The notes: generated by a model not told the origin, from the sequence alone. Positions 8,833-18,163 are shown, counted from the first letter of the stretch. The stretch is 64,000 nt of DNA from Nitrospirota bacterium (GCA_003252075.1 QKDO01000078.1:1-64000), one strand, 5' to 3'. A program made the numbers and translations.

Positions 8833-9531
8833 ATGCCGCCGGTCTTCGTTGTTGAGGATGACAGAAAAATCGCCAAGGTGGTAAAGGTCTATCTCGAAGA
8901 GGCAGGGTACCGGGTCATGCACTTTGATAAGGGCGGGGATGCGGTTGCCGCTGTTATGAAGGAGCGTCCGCTCCTTGTTATTCTGGACCTGATGCTTCCC
9001 GATACCACAGGCGAAGAGGTCTGTCAGGAGATCAAGGAGTCCGCTGATATCCCGATCATCATGCTCACTTCGAAGTCATCCGAAGAAGAGCGTGTGGCAG
9101 GCTTTGCTCTCGGCGCGGACGATTATGTGGTCAAGCCATTCAGCCCCCGTGAGCTGGTTTATCGGGTGAAAGCTCTCCTGAAAAGGGTGCAGAAGGCCGA
9201 TCTGGGATCAGCGGTGCCCATGAGCTTCAACGAGGGGGCACTGGTTGTCGACGGCCATAGCTACCGGGTGATGAAACATGGCCATTCCGTCGATATAACG
9301 CCGACGGAATTCAAGGTGCTTTTCAGCCTGGCGTCGGCTCCCGGCAGGGTAATGACACGTGAGGAACTGGTCGACCGTGCGCTCGGGTATCAATTCGAAG
9401 GATATGAGCGGAGCATCGATGCCCATATCAAGAACATCAGGCACAAGATCGAGGATGACCCCAAGAACCCGGCGCTGATCCTTACCATTTACGGCGTAGG
9501 GTATCGATTCTCCGGGAAGAAGGATGCTTAA
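8833..9531 (+). CDS. OmpR-family response regulator
   Basis: A 232-residue two-domain response regulator. The receiver has the acidic pair EDD near the N-terminus, the phospho-acceptor D52 in VILDLMLPD and the conserved KPF lysine near residue 103. The C-terminal half is an OmpR/PhoB winged-helix DNA-binding domain ending in the usual GVGYRF motif. A good Shine-Dalgarno (AAGGAGAGG) precedes the ATG. The gene overlaps the following kinase gene by 8 bases and the two form a two-component system. The regulated genes are not evident; the divergently oriented stress protein and ATPase genes next door are candidates. Confidence 0.95.
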   Translation: MPPVFVVEDDRKIAKVVKVYLEEAGYRVMHFDKGGDAVAAVMKERPLLVILDLMLPDTTGEEVCQEIKESADIPIIMLTSKSSEEERVAGFALGADDYVVKPFSPRELVYRVKALLKRVQKADLGSAVPMSFNEGALVVDGHSYRVMKHGHSVDITPTEFKVLFSLASAPGRVMTREELVDRALGYQFEGYERSIDAHIKNIRHKIEDDPKNPALILTIYGVGYRFSGKKDA

Positions 9532-10870
9532 GCGGCTATGGTTCAGGGTCTTGCTTATCCTGCTTTCTGTCTCGGCCATTGCACTCTCTTCTGCCTTTGT
9601 GGTACGGGAGCTTATGGTAAGAGATTTCAGGGGCTTCCTGGAGGGTCAGGTTGAGGACCGGGCCTCGTGGATAACCACCTCGCTCGAAAGCACATATGAG
9701 AAATACGGTGTATGGGCAAATCCCGAGATCATCGAAAATACGGTATGGGCACTGATGCTTGGATTCGAAATGAGGCTCAGCGATACGCACGGCTCGTTCG
9801 TCATAGATACGGAAGGTGCCGTCAATACGCTGACTCCACTGGTAAGGAAGAGAATCGTGGCGATCTCAGCGCTAAGGTATAGGAATGACTCTGCCGACTT
9901 TCAGCCCTATGCGCTTTTCCTCGGAGGGAAAGAAATCGGGAGGGTCGATCTCAGATTCATGAGTAGCCAGAAGGAACTCTTTTTTATCCGGAGATCGAAC
10001 AGGTTGCTCCTCTTCTCTCTTCTCGGGATGGGAGGACTTACCGTGTTGCTCAGCATTATCATCTCAAAAAGGCTGACGAACCCAGTCGAGGAACTCACCC
10101 GGGCGGTCACCGGTATATCGGAAGGCGACTTCAGCAAAAGGGTCACGATATCGGGCGGCGACGAGATAGGCCGGCTCTCTGCAGCGTTCAACCGGATGGC
10201 GCATGCACTTGAGCTTCAGGAATCGCTGAGAAAAAAAATGACATCAAACATTGCGCATGAGCTCAGGACTCCGGTGAGCGCTATCCGGGGAGAGCTTGAA
10301 GGCATGATGGATGGTCTCATCCCTCTCGACCAGGAGCATATCCAGTCACTTCATGCCGAGATCGGCAGGTTCAAGACCATTATTGAGGGTCTTGAGGAGC
10401 TCTCCCTGGCAGAGGCGAGCAGCCTCGACCTTGCAAAGCAGGTGATCGGACTCCGGCAGTTCCTCATGAATATTACCTCACGATACGGGAAGATGTTCAT
10501 GGACAAGGGTGTCAGTCTTGATCTCGAATGCGACGAAAAGATCACCCTGCACGCTGACCCTGACCGGTTGAGTCAGGTCGTGATAAACCTGCTGAACAAC
10601 GCACTCAAGGCTACAGATGACGGCGGCAGGGTCGCCGTGAGGGTACGGGAGTCCGCAGGCAGCATTGTCCTGGAGGTGGCTGATACCGGCCAGGGAATAC
10701 GGCCCAAAGACCTGCCGTTTATCTTCGAGCGCTTCTTCAAGACGGGCAGGGGTGGCCTTGGCCTCGGTCTCGCCATCACCAGAGAATTGGTCCTTGCCCA
10801 TGGCGGTACTATCACAGTACACAGCGAACCCGGCAAAGGGGCTTCTTTCGTGATCACCCTGCCGAAATAG
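9524..10870 (+). CDS. Sensor histidine kinase with HAMP domain
   Basis: A 448-residue membrane kinase paired with the response regulator it overlaps. There is an N-terminal membrane helix (about 4-27), a periplasmic sensor region of about 125 residues without a recognisable domain, a second helix near 155-175, a HAMP linker, a HisKA domain with phospho-acceptor H245 in IAHELRTP, and a HATPase domain with N, G1 (DTGQGI) and G2 (GGLGLGLA) boxes. It senses an unknown periplasmic or membrane cue and phosphorylates the OmpR-type regulator. Confidence 0.94.
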   Translation: MLKRLWFRVLLILLSVSAIALSSAFVVRELMVRDFRGFLEGQVEDRASWITTSLESTYEKYGVWANPEIIENTVWALMLGFEMRLSDTHGSFVIDTEGAVNTLTPLVRKRIVAISALRYRNDSADFQPYALFLGGKEIGRVDLRFMSSQKELFFIRRSNRLLLFSLLGMGGLTVLLSIIISKRLTNPVEELTRAVTGISEGDFSKRVTISGGDEIGRLSAAFNRMAHALELQESLRKKMTSNIAHELRTPVSAIRGELEGMMDGLIPLDQEHIQSLHAEIGRFKTIIEGLEELSLAEASSLDLAKQVIGLRQFLMNITSRYGKMFMDKGVSLDLECDEKITLHADPDRLSQVVINLLNNALKATDDGGRVAVRVRESAGSIVLEVADTGQGIRPKDLPFIFERFFKTGRGGLGLGLAITRELVLAHGGTITVHSEPGKGASFVITLPK

Positions 10871-11013
10871 CGACTATATACATCTTCATTCTTCATAATT
10901 CTTCACACTTCTTTCTCTGCTGATTCACAATTACTGTGCTATGCTATAGCCAGCTAGAAAGAGAAATAAGAATGGTTGTTTCAACCAAATCAACAATTAA
11001 GGAGGAAGTGAAG

Positions 11014-11331
11014 ATGAAGAAGACCGTACTGGCAGTGGTAGTTCTGGTGATCGTGGCATTCGTAGGCAGCGCTCTGGCGGTGCCTCCCGGAAAGACGGTA
11101 GATTTCTCGGGTGGCAGCGCAGGCAAAGTCGTGTTTGACGGCAAGGCTCATGCAGACAAAGGTCTGAAATGCAATGACTGTCATACCAAGATCTTCCAGA
11201 TGAAAAAGGGCACAGCAAAGATCACCATGGCAGAATTGAATGCCGGCAAGCTCTGCGGCGAGTGCCATAACGGCACCAAGGCATTCAAGACCAGCGACGC
11301 TGCAAACTGTGCTAAGTGCCATAAGAAGTAA
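11014..11331 (+). CDS. Periplasmic triheme c7-type cytochrome
   Basis: A 105-residue secreted cytochrome. The start at 11014 is supported by the AGGAGG Shine-Dalgarno at 11000-11005; the protein then begins with a classical signal peptide (MKKTVLAVVV up to the ALA cleavage site near residue 22). Three haem-binding motifs follow: CNDCH, CGECH and CAKCH, with KIFQMKKG between the first two, matching the triheme c7 domain known from Geobacter-type periplasmic cytochromes (PpcA-like in role, though this variant has its own motif spacing). It probably shuttles electrons across the periplasm. A strong terminator follows immediately, so it is a single-gene transcript. Confidence 0.9.
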   Translation: MKKTVLAVVVLVIVAFVGSALAVPPGKTVDFSGGSAGKVVFDGKAHADKGLKCNDCHTKIFQMKKGTAKITMAELNAGKLCGECHNGTKAFKTSDAANCAKCHKK

Positions 11332-11352
11332 ACAGATAACAGGTGCAGAGAG

Positions 11353-11381
11353 GGGCGGTCCTTATGACCGCCCTTTTTTTT
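11353..11381 (+). terminator. Rho-independent terminator after the triheme cytochrome
   Basis: A perfect 8-bp stem (GGGCGGTC at 11353-11360, GACCGCCC at 11366-11373) with a 5-base loop is followed by eight T residues. It ends the cytochrome transcript 20 bases after its stop codon. Confidence 0.92.
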
Positions 11382-11422
11382 ATCGGAAAAAGGCTTTGAC
11401 CTTACCCTATGCCGGCTCTATA

Positions 11423-11785
11423 ATGTCTTTAGTGAAAAAACATGCGGAAAAGATACCGGAAGTCAGAAAACTGTGCCTCTCCATTGTGACGTGTGCTCTG
11501 CTATCCGGGCTGCACTTCCTTCCGTCCTTGACCGTGCCGGCGCTTGCTGCTGACAGCCAGCCGCAGAAAGGCGCCGAGGGCTATTACGGCGAGAAACAGA
11601 AAATAACGACCCCTGCAGAGGCGCGGAAAACATTAATAAAGTATTTTGCCGATAAGGACCTGATCATCGGTGAGGTGGTTGAGAAGGAGTTCTATTTTGA
11701 AGCAGATATTATGGACAGGAATAAAGCGGTTATCGACAAGGTGATCGTTGACAAACGCACCGGCAGGATACGGTCCATCTATTAG
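11423..11785 (+). CDS. Small secreted protein of unknown function
   Basis: About 120 residues from the ATG at 11423. A long basic N-region is followed by a hydrophobic stretch and an ALAAD-type cleavage site near residue 44, so the mature protein is about 75 residues in the periplasm. The mature part ends with a regular beta-rich pattern (EADIMDRN, then KVIVDKRTGRIRSIY), reminiscent of PepSY-like small periplasmic domains. I do not recognise a named family. I used the internal ATG because the longer frame runs back through the terminator and the cytochrome gene. No clear Shine-Dalgarno is seen. It could work with the neighbouring cytochrome, but nothing proves this. Confidence 0.62.
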   Translation: MSLVKKHAEKIPEVRKLCLSIVTCALLSGLHFLPSLTVPALAADSQPQKGAEGYYGEKQKITTPAEARKTLIKYFADKDLIIGEVVEKEFYFEADIMDRNKAVIDKVIVDKRTGRIRSIY

Positions 11786-11834
11786 GTTTTCTCCATGCTG
11801 AGACTGCGGGGCCAAAGCGGCGGTCCGGCATGGA

Positions 11835-12692
11835 TTAACGAATTTTTTTGGTCAGCGTACGCTTGGTTTTCAGTGCAGCAAGTTGCTCCCGGACAGCGAC
11901 ATCCCACCCTTCTGGCCCGATACCGTCTGCTTTGATGAGGTTTGGCATCTTTATGGCGGATTCATAGCTCCCGTCATGCTTCCTGACAAGGATCGGGAGA
12001 TCAACGCGCTGAAGCATTGGTTTGTCATTGGGACTGTCGCCGATGGCGATTGTGACGATACCGGTATCCTGAAACTTCCTGGCATACAGATCTATCAGAA
12101 TGGAGACTGCTATGCCTTTATTGCTGTTGCCGAGGATGTGATAGAACCTCCCCTGGGTGAACTTGAACCCTTTTTCATGGATCGCCCGGAGAAGCCCGGG
12201 CAGCCGGTAGACAGGACCGGTGTGAAGAAATGGTTCGTCAAAATCGCGCTGTTTGGCCATCCTGGCCTCAACCGGCTTCATATGGGTGGTATCCACGAGT
12301 TCGTCAACGCTCATGTCTCCGAATCCACGGACCTGAAACCCTTCATTTTTCAGCTCCTCCAGAGCGCTCCTGAGGTCTTCATAGCGGGCACCGAGCCTGA
12401 TGACATGATAGCTCTTTCCCGCTATGATCTTGTAACGGTGGTTTGAGATATCAAAGGGAAAATACCCTTTCGGTATAAAGATCCCTCCACCATTTTCGGA
12501 AATGAACGGATGATGGTTGTCGAGTTTCTTGCGGTAATATTCGATTTCCTTGCGGGTTTTGCTGGAGCATATGACGAGCGGGATGCCCCTTTCCTTCAGC
12601 ATTTGCAAGGCAGGCACGGCCTTTTCGAATGAGTATCCATGGTAATCAAGCAGCGTGCCGTCAAGGTCTGTGAATATGACAGGAGTTTCCAT
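11835..12692 (-). CDS. Mannosyl-3-phosphoglycerate phosphatase-like HAD hydrolase
   Basis: A 285-residue Cof-type HAD phosphatase. Motif I is TDLDGTLLD with nucleophile D9 and acid/base D11; motif II is the SSKT threonine/serine region; motif IV is AIGDSPND. The combination of SENGGGIF with these motifs is characteristic of the mannosyl- or glucosyl-3-phosphoglycerate phosphatase group, which releases the compatible solutes mannosylglycerate or glucosylglycerate. The matching synthase is not in the window, so substrate assignment rests on family resemblance. The gene is transcribed alone and convergent with the small secreted protein gene. Confidence 0.82.
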   Translation of the reverse strand: METPVIFTDLDGTLLDYHGYSFEKAVPALQMLKERGIPLVICSSKTRKEIEYYRKKLDNHHPFISENGGGIFIPKGYFPFDISNHRYKIIAGKSYHVIRLGARYEDLRSALEELKNEGFQVRGFGDMSVDELVDTTHMKPVEARMAKQRDFDEPFLHTGPVYRLPGLLRAIHEKGFKFTQGRFYHILGNSNKGIAVSILIDLYARKFQDTGIVTIAIGDSPNDKPMLQRVDLPILVRKHDGSYESAIKMPNLIKADGIGPEGWDVAVREQLAALKTKRTLTKKIR

Positions 12693-13162
12693 CGTGTTCT
12701 ACCTTACCATATTGCTGATCAGAATGAAAAATACCCGGTGCAATTGTCAGCTGATCAAAACGGCAATACGCGACGACATGAGATCTTCATGATGCGACTG
12801 CAGGCAGGACAGTCGCTTCACAGGAGAAAAGAGCCGGTGAAATACCCGATATGCGGCCATTTATTCAACAGCCCTACCCGGCTGCCAGAGTATTTGCTGC
12901 AATCAGGCCGGGTTGAGAGAACGTATCGGATTGTTAATTTCATCAGCGAGCTACTCACATAAATTGTGAGTTAAATGATAGCCGTTTTACAAAGAGCTTC
13001 ACAGGAATCTGAATGATCAAACGCGTCACCCCGCTGGCATGGAGGATTTCCAACTCCCGTCTGCGTTCGGTTAAAACTCCGTAAAGCCCGGTATACATTC
13101 CTTTGACAGAGAAGTAAAAACCTGAGATAATACATCCCAAAAAGGCATAACGCGCAACGATC
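12693..13162. other. 470-base intergenic region with one promoter
   Basis: This divergent region lies between the HAD phosphatase (leftward) and the GGDEF protein (rightward). No open frame with family similarity, RNA gene or repeat array is recognisable. The only clear element is the sigma-70-type promoter at 13103-13131, annotated separately. Confidence 0.5.
13103..13131 (+). promoter_or_regulatory. Consensus sigma-70 promoter for the diguanylate cyclase gene
   Basis: A perfect TTGACA at 13103-13108 and GATAAT at 13126-13131 (5 of 6 matches) are separated by exactly 17 bases. Transcription would start near 13138, giving a leader of about 25 bases before the ATG at 13163. Confidence 0.8.
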
Positions 13163-14557
13163 ATGAAAAAAAAGACACTGTTGATTTATGTAAAAAGCAA
13201 GCCTGCTACGGCTTTTCTGAAAAAATATTTCAGGAGTTCCGATACCTATCGTCCGGTCTTCTGCAGTACCACCGCTTCGCCGCACAGTTTACCTGCAAGA
13301 GACGGTGTCAGTGCCGTGGTCGCCGAGATATCGCTTCTGCCCTCGCTACCCCTGTCTGAAGGCAATATCCCGTGCATCGGCATGATAAGCAGCGACAGGA
13401 AAAAGGGCATTGAAGCATCTGCCGCATATACCGTTGACGGATATATCACGAGACCTTTCCTCAGGGAAGATCTGGATTTCATGCTCAGTTCGGTTATACG
13501 GCAGAGCGAGCTGATGCGGGCGAGGAAAAAGGAGATACGAGACCTTCGGACGATTCATGAGCTTGCGCAGAGGATCTCTTCAACCCTTGACCCCAAGCAG
13601 ATTCTCTTCATGATCGTAAAAAGAATATCAGACCTCATGCCGGTAACACGATGCTCCATCATTCGGGTAGACTGGCTCCACAAAATCGCCTACGTAGTAG
13701 CAAGCTTCGAAACACCGAACATCAGCATGATCAAGCTGAGCCTAAAAAAATACCCTGAGATCGTCGAGGCACTTCTCAGAAAAAAACCGGTCGTGGTCAG
13801 TGATATCAGCACGAACCCCATTATGAAATCCGTCCGGGATCTTGTCTCCCGGCTCGGAATCCGCTCTATCCTCGTCATGCCGATCATCTTTGAGAAAAAG
13901 GTCATTGGCACGTTGTTCCTGCGGACATCGCGGAAGCGCCACATGTTCAGAAGGGACGAGATTCGGCTTCTGCAGGGGATCGCCGGCGTTTCGGCAAACA
14001 CGCTCTATAATGCCTTTCTTTTCGCACAGGTCGAAGATGAAAGGACGCGCCTCGAAAAGCTTGCCATCACCGACTATCTTACGGGCATCTATAACGTTCG
14101 TTACTTTCATCACAGGATCATCGAGGAGTTCACCAGGGCCGAACGTCACAAGATGCCGATCAGTTGTCTCATGATTGATATCGATCACTTCAAGAAAATC
14201 AACGACACGTATGGACATAAGACCGGTGACCTTGTACTCAAAGAGTTCGCTCAGCGCCTCAGGCAACTGACGCGTAAAAGCGATGTGCTGGCACGCTATG
14301 GCGGGGAGGAATTTATTATCATGCTTCCCCAGACCACAACACAGGGAGCTATCGCGGAAGCCGAGCGGATCCGGAAGGCCATTACATCCCACAAGTTTAA
14401 GGGGTTGAAAAGCAGGACGAACCTGACCGTAAGCATAGGCATTGCAGTCTTCCCGAATGCACGGATCAAGACCTATGACGAGCTGATTTCTGCCGCAGAC
14501 GACTCCCTTTATGAGGCGAAAAAAAGTGGTCGTGACCGTGTCGTCATCTTTACATAA
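13163..14557 (+). CDS. GAF-GGDEF diguanylate cyclase with degenerate receiver
   Basis: A 464-residue cytoplasmic signalling protein. Residues 1-120 look like a receiver fold without a convincing phospho-acceptor aspartate; a short coiled coil and a GAF domain (about 135-285) follow; the C-terminal GGDEF domain (about 300-464) carries the active-site motif GGEEF at 380-384 and an intact inhibitory I-site RKSD at 371-374. It therefore probably makes cyclic di-GMP from GTP with product feedback. It is expressed from its own promoter. The GAF ligand is unknown. The intact A- and I-sites make an inactive cyclase unlikely. Confidence 0.92.
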   Translation: MKKKTLLIYVKSKPATAFLKKYFRSSDTYRPVFCSTTASPHSLPARDGVSAVVAEISLLPSLPLSEGNIPCIGMISSDRKKGIEASAAYTVDGYITRPFLREDLDFMLSSVIRQSELMRARKKEIRDLRTIHELAQRISSTLDPKQILFMIVKRISDLMPVTRCSIIRVDWLHKIAYVVASFETPNISMIKLSLKKYPEIVEALLRKKPVVVSDISTNPIMKSVRDLVSRLGIRSILVMPIIFEKKVIGTLFLRTSRKRHMFRRDEIRLLQGIAGVSANTLYNAFLFAQVEDERTRLEKLAITDYLTGIYNVRYFHHRIIEEFTRAERHKMPISCLMIDIDHFKKINDTYGHKTGDLVLKEFAQRLRQLTRKSDVLARYGGEEFIIMLPQTTTQGAIAEAERIRKAITSHKFKGLKSRTNLTVSIGIAVFPNARIKTYDELISAADDSLYEAKKSGRDRVVIFT

Positions 14558-14599
14558 CTTCGCAGATCTCATATTCCTGGGGGAGTTCCGGCATACTAC

Positions 14600-17221
14600 G
14601 TGGATATCATAACCTCTCATCTCAACGCCGATTTTGACTCCCTCGCATCCATGATAGCGGCAAAGAAGCTATATCCTGATGCATCGATTGTCTTCGCCGG
14701 CTCCCAGGAACGGAAGGTCCGCGATTTTATCGAGGTCTTCAACCCTCTTGAGATATTACGGATCAAGGACATCAAGCGCGCTCAGGTAAATAAGCTCATC
14801 ATTGTAGATACGAAACAGCCGGACAGGATAGGCACCCTTGCCGAACTTCTCAAGGACCGGGATATCGAGGTCCATATCTATGATCATCATCCCTTTGAGG
14901 AGGGTGATATCCGCGGTAATTACGAAAGGGCCGATATGGTCGGTGCAACGGCAACGATCCTGACCGAGGTGCTCAGGGAAAAGAAGCTCCATCCTACGCC
15001 GATGGAAGCAACTATCCTTGCACTCGGCATCTATGAGGAAACCGGATGCCTTCTGTTCCCTTCTACAACAGAACGGGACCTGCTCGCGGTTTCCTACCTG
15101 CTCAGAAGAGGGGCAAACCTCAATATTGTCTCCGAGTATGTGAAGATAGACCTCCGGAAAGAGGAGCTTGAACTCCTGAGCGAGCTGCTGGGCACCTCGC
15201 AGGAATTGACCGTCAAAGGAATACGGGTCATTCTTGCCAAGGCCTCCCGTGAATCGTATATCGGGGATGCAGCCATCCTTGCGCATAAGATCATGGACAT
15301 TGAAGACATAGATGCCGTGATTCTTATCCTCGGCATGGAAGGCAAGACCGTTCTGGTTGCCAGGAGCAGGGTTCAGGAACTTGATGTGTCCTTGCTCCTC
15401 CGTGAATTTGGGGGAGGAGGCCATCATGCCGCGGCAGCAGCAACGGTGAAAGAAGATTCACCCGATCTTATCGCTGACCGGATCGCAAGCATGCTGCCTG
15501 AGCATGTGCGGCCCGGGAAGATTGCCGCAGATATCATGACGCAGCCGGTCATCTCCATATCGTGGGACAGCCCGATCTCTGAGGCTGAAAGCATGATGAC
15601 AAAATACGGGGTCAATGTGCTTCCGGTCCTCAGAAACAGTACCTACGAAGGCCTGATATCAAGGGAGACCGTTGAAAAAGCCCTCTTTCACGGATTCAGA
15701 GAGAACCCCGTCACTGACTTCTGTTCTACAGAAAAACTCACGGTGACAGCAGATACCCCGATCCGGGACATTGAGACCATGATGATCGAACAGAACCAGA
15801 AGTTCATGCCGGTTCTTGCGGGAGACAGGATCATCGGGGCCATAACCAGAACGGACCTTCTCCGGATACTGTATGAAGAATTCCTGAAGAAACGCCGCAT
15901 TGGCAGAGAAGAGACGACCGAACCTCACTTTACGAGCCGTAACCTCTCCGGGTGGCTCAGGGACAGGTTCCCGGAAGATGTCCATGCCGTGCTGAAGCTC
16001 TCGGGAGAGATCGCTGAGAACCTGGGGTACGGCGCGTATCTTGTCGGCGGCTCGGTAAGGGACCTGCTGATGGGAGAACAGAACCTTGATATCGATATAG
16101 TGATCGAAGGTGACGGAATTGCATTTGCACAGGCCCTGTCACGCCGGATCGCCGCAAAAGTCAAGGCTCACCATACCTTCGGAACAGCCCAGATCTTCCT
16201 GAAGACGCTGCGCCTGGATGTAGCGACTGCGCGCACGGAATATTACGAGTCTCCTGCCGCGCTGCCCAAAGTTGAAACCTCATCTATAAAGAAGGACCTT
16301 TACCGGCGGGACTTCACGATCAACAGCCTTGCCATACGGCTTAATCCTCATGATTTCGGTCTCCTGATGGACTTCTTCGGCGGCCAGAGGGACATAAAGG
16401 AAAAGACCATACGTGTCCTTCATAATCTCAGTTTCGTCGAGGATCCGACGCGTGCGTTTCGTGCCATACGCTTCTCCGAGCGGTTCGGTTTCAGGCTGAG
16501 CAAGCATACGGCCTCCCTCATGAAATCGGCGATCGAGATGGGACTGTTCGACCGCCTCTCCGGTTCCCGTTTATATGACGAGCTCCTGCTGGCATTCCAT
16601 GAGACCAATCCCGTGCTTACCCTGCAGAAGCTCTCTGATTACGGACTGCTGAAGGTGATCCACCCCGCAATTACGTTCGACGAGGACCTGGAGCATGCCC
16701 TCACCTCCATGGGAGAAACGCTCGCGTGGTATGACCTTCTTTTTCTCGATGAGAAGGTCGACAAGGGAATCCTGTATCTCATGGCACTGCTCTCGCTCCT
16801 CACCGACCCTGACCGCGGCGAGGCGCTTCTCCGTCTCGCCGTTCCTCCAAAAGCGCGGGAGCTCATACAGAGCGGCATTTCAGAAGCGGTAATGATCCTT
16901 GCAAAACTCCCGGCAAAGGATCCTGCGGCCCTGTACCACCTCCTTGCAGACAGGGAGACCGAGGCACTCATTTTTGCCATGTCAGCAGCCAAAGATGTCC
17001 GCAAGAAGAAAGACATCTCGCTCTATCTGGTAGAGTTGAGAAAAATACGACCTGTCCTGAAGGGAAATGACATAAAGATTCTGGGAATACCGCAGGGACC
17101 TCTCTATTCCAAGATCCTCAACGAGCTCAGGGACGCCCGCCTGATGGGAAAGGTTGTTACGAAAGAAGACGAAATATCCTTCATCAGAAAGCGTTATCCG
17201 TTCAGCCCTGGTTCTGCCTAA
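14600..17221 (+). CDS. DHH-CBS-tRNA nucleotidyltransferase fusion protein
   Basis: An 873-residue three-part protein starting at GTG. Residues 1-310 form a DHH/DHHA1 phosphoesterase (SHLNADFDSLAS, then DHHPFEEGD and GGGGHHAAAAA). Residues 315-430 form a pair of CBS domains. Residues 455-870 form a class II polynucleotide/tRNA nucleotidyltransferase with the GGSVRD motif near 481, the metal-binding DIDI soon after, RRDFTINSLAI and DPTRAFRAIRF. The same architecture occurs in the long CC-adding enzyme of Aquifex and in many Desulfobacterota, so it may add CC or CCA to tRNA 3' ends. The role of the DHH part is unproven; its stop overlaps the convergent marC-like gene by 4 bases. Confidence 0.93.
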   Translation: MDIITSHLNADFDSLASMIAAKKLYPDASIVFAGSQERKVRDFIEVFNPLEILRIKDIKRAQVNKLIIVDTKQPDRIGTLAELLKDRDIEVHIYDHHPFEEGDIRGNYERADMVGATATILTEVLREKKLHPTPMEATILALGIYEETGCLLFPSTTERDLLAVSYLLRRGANLNIVSEYVKIDLRKEELELLSELLGTSQELTVKGIRVILAKASRESYIGDAAILAHKIMDIEDIDAVILILGMEGKTVLVARSRVQELDVSLLLREFGGGGHHAAAAATVKEDSPDLIADRIASMLPEHVRPGKIAADIMTQPVISISWDSPISEAESMMTKYGVNVLPVLRNSTYEGLISRETVEKALFHGFRENPVTDFCSTEKLTVTADTPIRDIETMMIEQNQKFMPVLAGDRIIGAITRTDLLRILYEEFLKKRRIGREETTEPHFTSRNLSGWLRDRFPEDVHAVLKLSGEIAENLGYGAYLVGGSVRDLLMGEQNLDIDIVIEGDGIAFAQALSRRIAAKVKAHHTFGTAQIFLKTLRLDVATARTEYYESPAALPKVETSSIKKDLYRRDFTINSLAIRLNPHDFGLLMDFFGGQRDIKEKTIRVLHNLSFVEDPTRAFRAIRFSERFGFRLSKHTASLMKSAIEMGLFDRLSGSRLYDELLLAFHETNPVLTLQKLSDYGLLKVIHPAITFDEDLEHALTSMGETLAWYDLLFLDEKVDKGILYLMALLSLLTDPDRGEALLRLAVPPKARELIQSGISEAVMILAKLPAKDPAALYHLLADRETEALIFAMSAAKDVRKKKDISLYLVELRKIRPVLKGNDIKILGIPQGPLYSKILNELRDARLMGKVVTKEDEISFIRKRYPFSPGSA

Positions 17222-17817
17222 GGCGTTCCTCGCCCAGCGATATTCTGCATGCCGATCCTGATCATCATCACGGCTATGGATGCCAGGAGAAGAGCCATCA
17301 CCTTGGATAGCGCGATAATGCCGCCCTCGCCCAGGACTGCAACGACTGCAGCGCTCTTACGAAGCACGATCCATACGATCATCAGGTTCATGAGGAAAGA
17401 AACAACCGTAACCGCAACACCGTAATGGTCGACAAGCACGATAAGCGTCGTGAGTACGGCGGGACCGACGATCAGGGGTACACCGAGCGGAACAATGCCA
17501 AGATTTCCAGCAGCCTTCCGGGGAATTTCGTCGCGCCGTATAAGGTCCAGTATGGCAAAAACGAGCAGGACAAGCCCGCCGGCGATCTTGAAGTCATCGT
17601 TGGTAATCCCGAGGATGCGGAAGATGACCTCGCCCATCGCGATAAAGACAATGCCCACGAGCAGTGCAGTTATGACCGACTCCCGCACAGCCCTTTTCTG
17701 CCCCTCAACGGAATACCCTTGCGTCAGCGAAAGGAATATCGGGAGTACCGCGACAATATCCATAGCGACAAACAGCGGGATAAAGGTATGGGGAAGGTAC
17801 CTCAAGAGGTTCTGCAT
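17218..17817 (-). CDS. MarC-family integral membrane protein
   Basis: A 199-residue inner-membrane protein with about six hydrophobic segments. The N-terminal pattern FVAMDIVAVLPIFLSLT and the central VPLGVPLIVGPAVLTTLI stretch are typical of the MarC/UPF0056 family. The molecular function of this family is not established; early links to antibiotic resistance were not confirmed. The gene is convergent with the nucleotidyltransferase fusion (4-base overlap of stops) and divergent from the small gene at 17918, sharing with it a short intergenic region that contains an inverted repeat. Confidence 0.9.
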   Translation of the reverse strand: MQNLLRYLPHTFIPLFVAMDIVAVLPIFLSLTQGYSVEGQKRAVRESVITALLVGIVFIAMGEVIFRILGITNDDFKIAGGLVLLVFAILDLIRRDEIPRKAAGNLGIVPLGVPLIVGPAVLTTLIVLVDHYGVAVTVVSFLMNLMIVWIVLRKSAAVVAVLGEGGIIALSKVMALLLASIAVMMIRIGMQNIAGRGTP

Positions 17818-17844
17818 ACTCCATTATAGGAACTTTCTCCCTGG

Positions 17845-17884
17845 CCGTCAAAAAATTGACGGTGCAGTGAAAATCTGATAGTCT
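17845..17884 (+). promoter_or_regulatory. Inverted repeat and putative promoter between divergent genes
   Basis: A perfect 7-bp inverted repeat (CCGTCAA at 17845-17851, TTGACGG at 17856-17862) with an AAAA spacer sits in the divergent region. Its right half doubles as a -35 element: TTGACG at 17856-17861, a 17-base spacer and TAGTCT at 17879-17884, pointing towards the gene at 17918. A repressor binding the repeat would occlude this promoter; this is inference from layout. Confidence 0.45.
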
Positions 17885-17917
17885 TAATACGGCAGCCTTA
17901 CTTCCGGAGATACAACA

Positions 17918-18163
17918 TTGGATGAGCCACTAGAAAAACTCAGAGAGCTTGCAGTGTCCCGAGGGAACAAATATGTCAAGGGGCCTTCGACCATCCAGGA
18001 ACTCCCGGACAAGCTTGCTGAACTCGGGGTCCTGCTGATCGAAAAGTCAAGATCGGTGGAAGCCTTACGTGGTGAAACCCTGAAGCTTGAGCTTATCGAG
18101 ATTCAGAACAAGGTCGACGACCTCCGGAAGGCGCTTTTTGCCAACAAGCTTCTTGCAAAGTAG
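17918..18163 (+). CDS. Small alpha-helical protein of unknown function
   Basis: 81 residues, starting at TTG with a CGGAG Shine-Dalgarno-like sequence about 8 bases upstream. The composition is charged and helical, with long heptad-like stretches ([15 protein letters not shown] and [15 protein letters not shown]), suggesting a short coiled coil. There is no signal peptide or membrane segment, so it should be cytoplasmic. I do not recognise a family. It precedes the YyaL-type gene by 38 bases on the same strand and may share its transcript. Confidence 0.68.
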   Translation: MDEPLEKLRELAVSRGNKYVKGPSTIQELPDKLAELGVLLIEKSRSVEALRGETLKLELIEIQNKVDDLRKALFANKLLAK

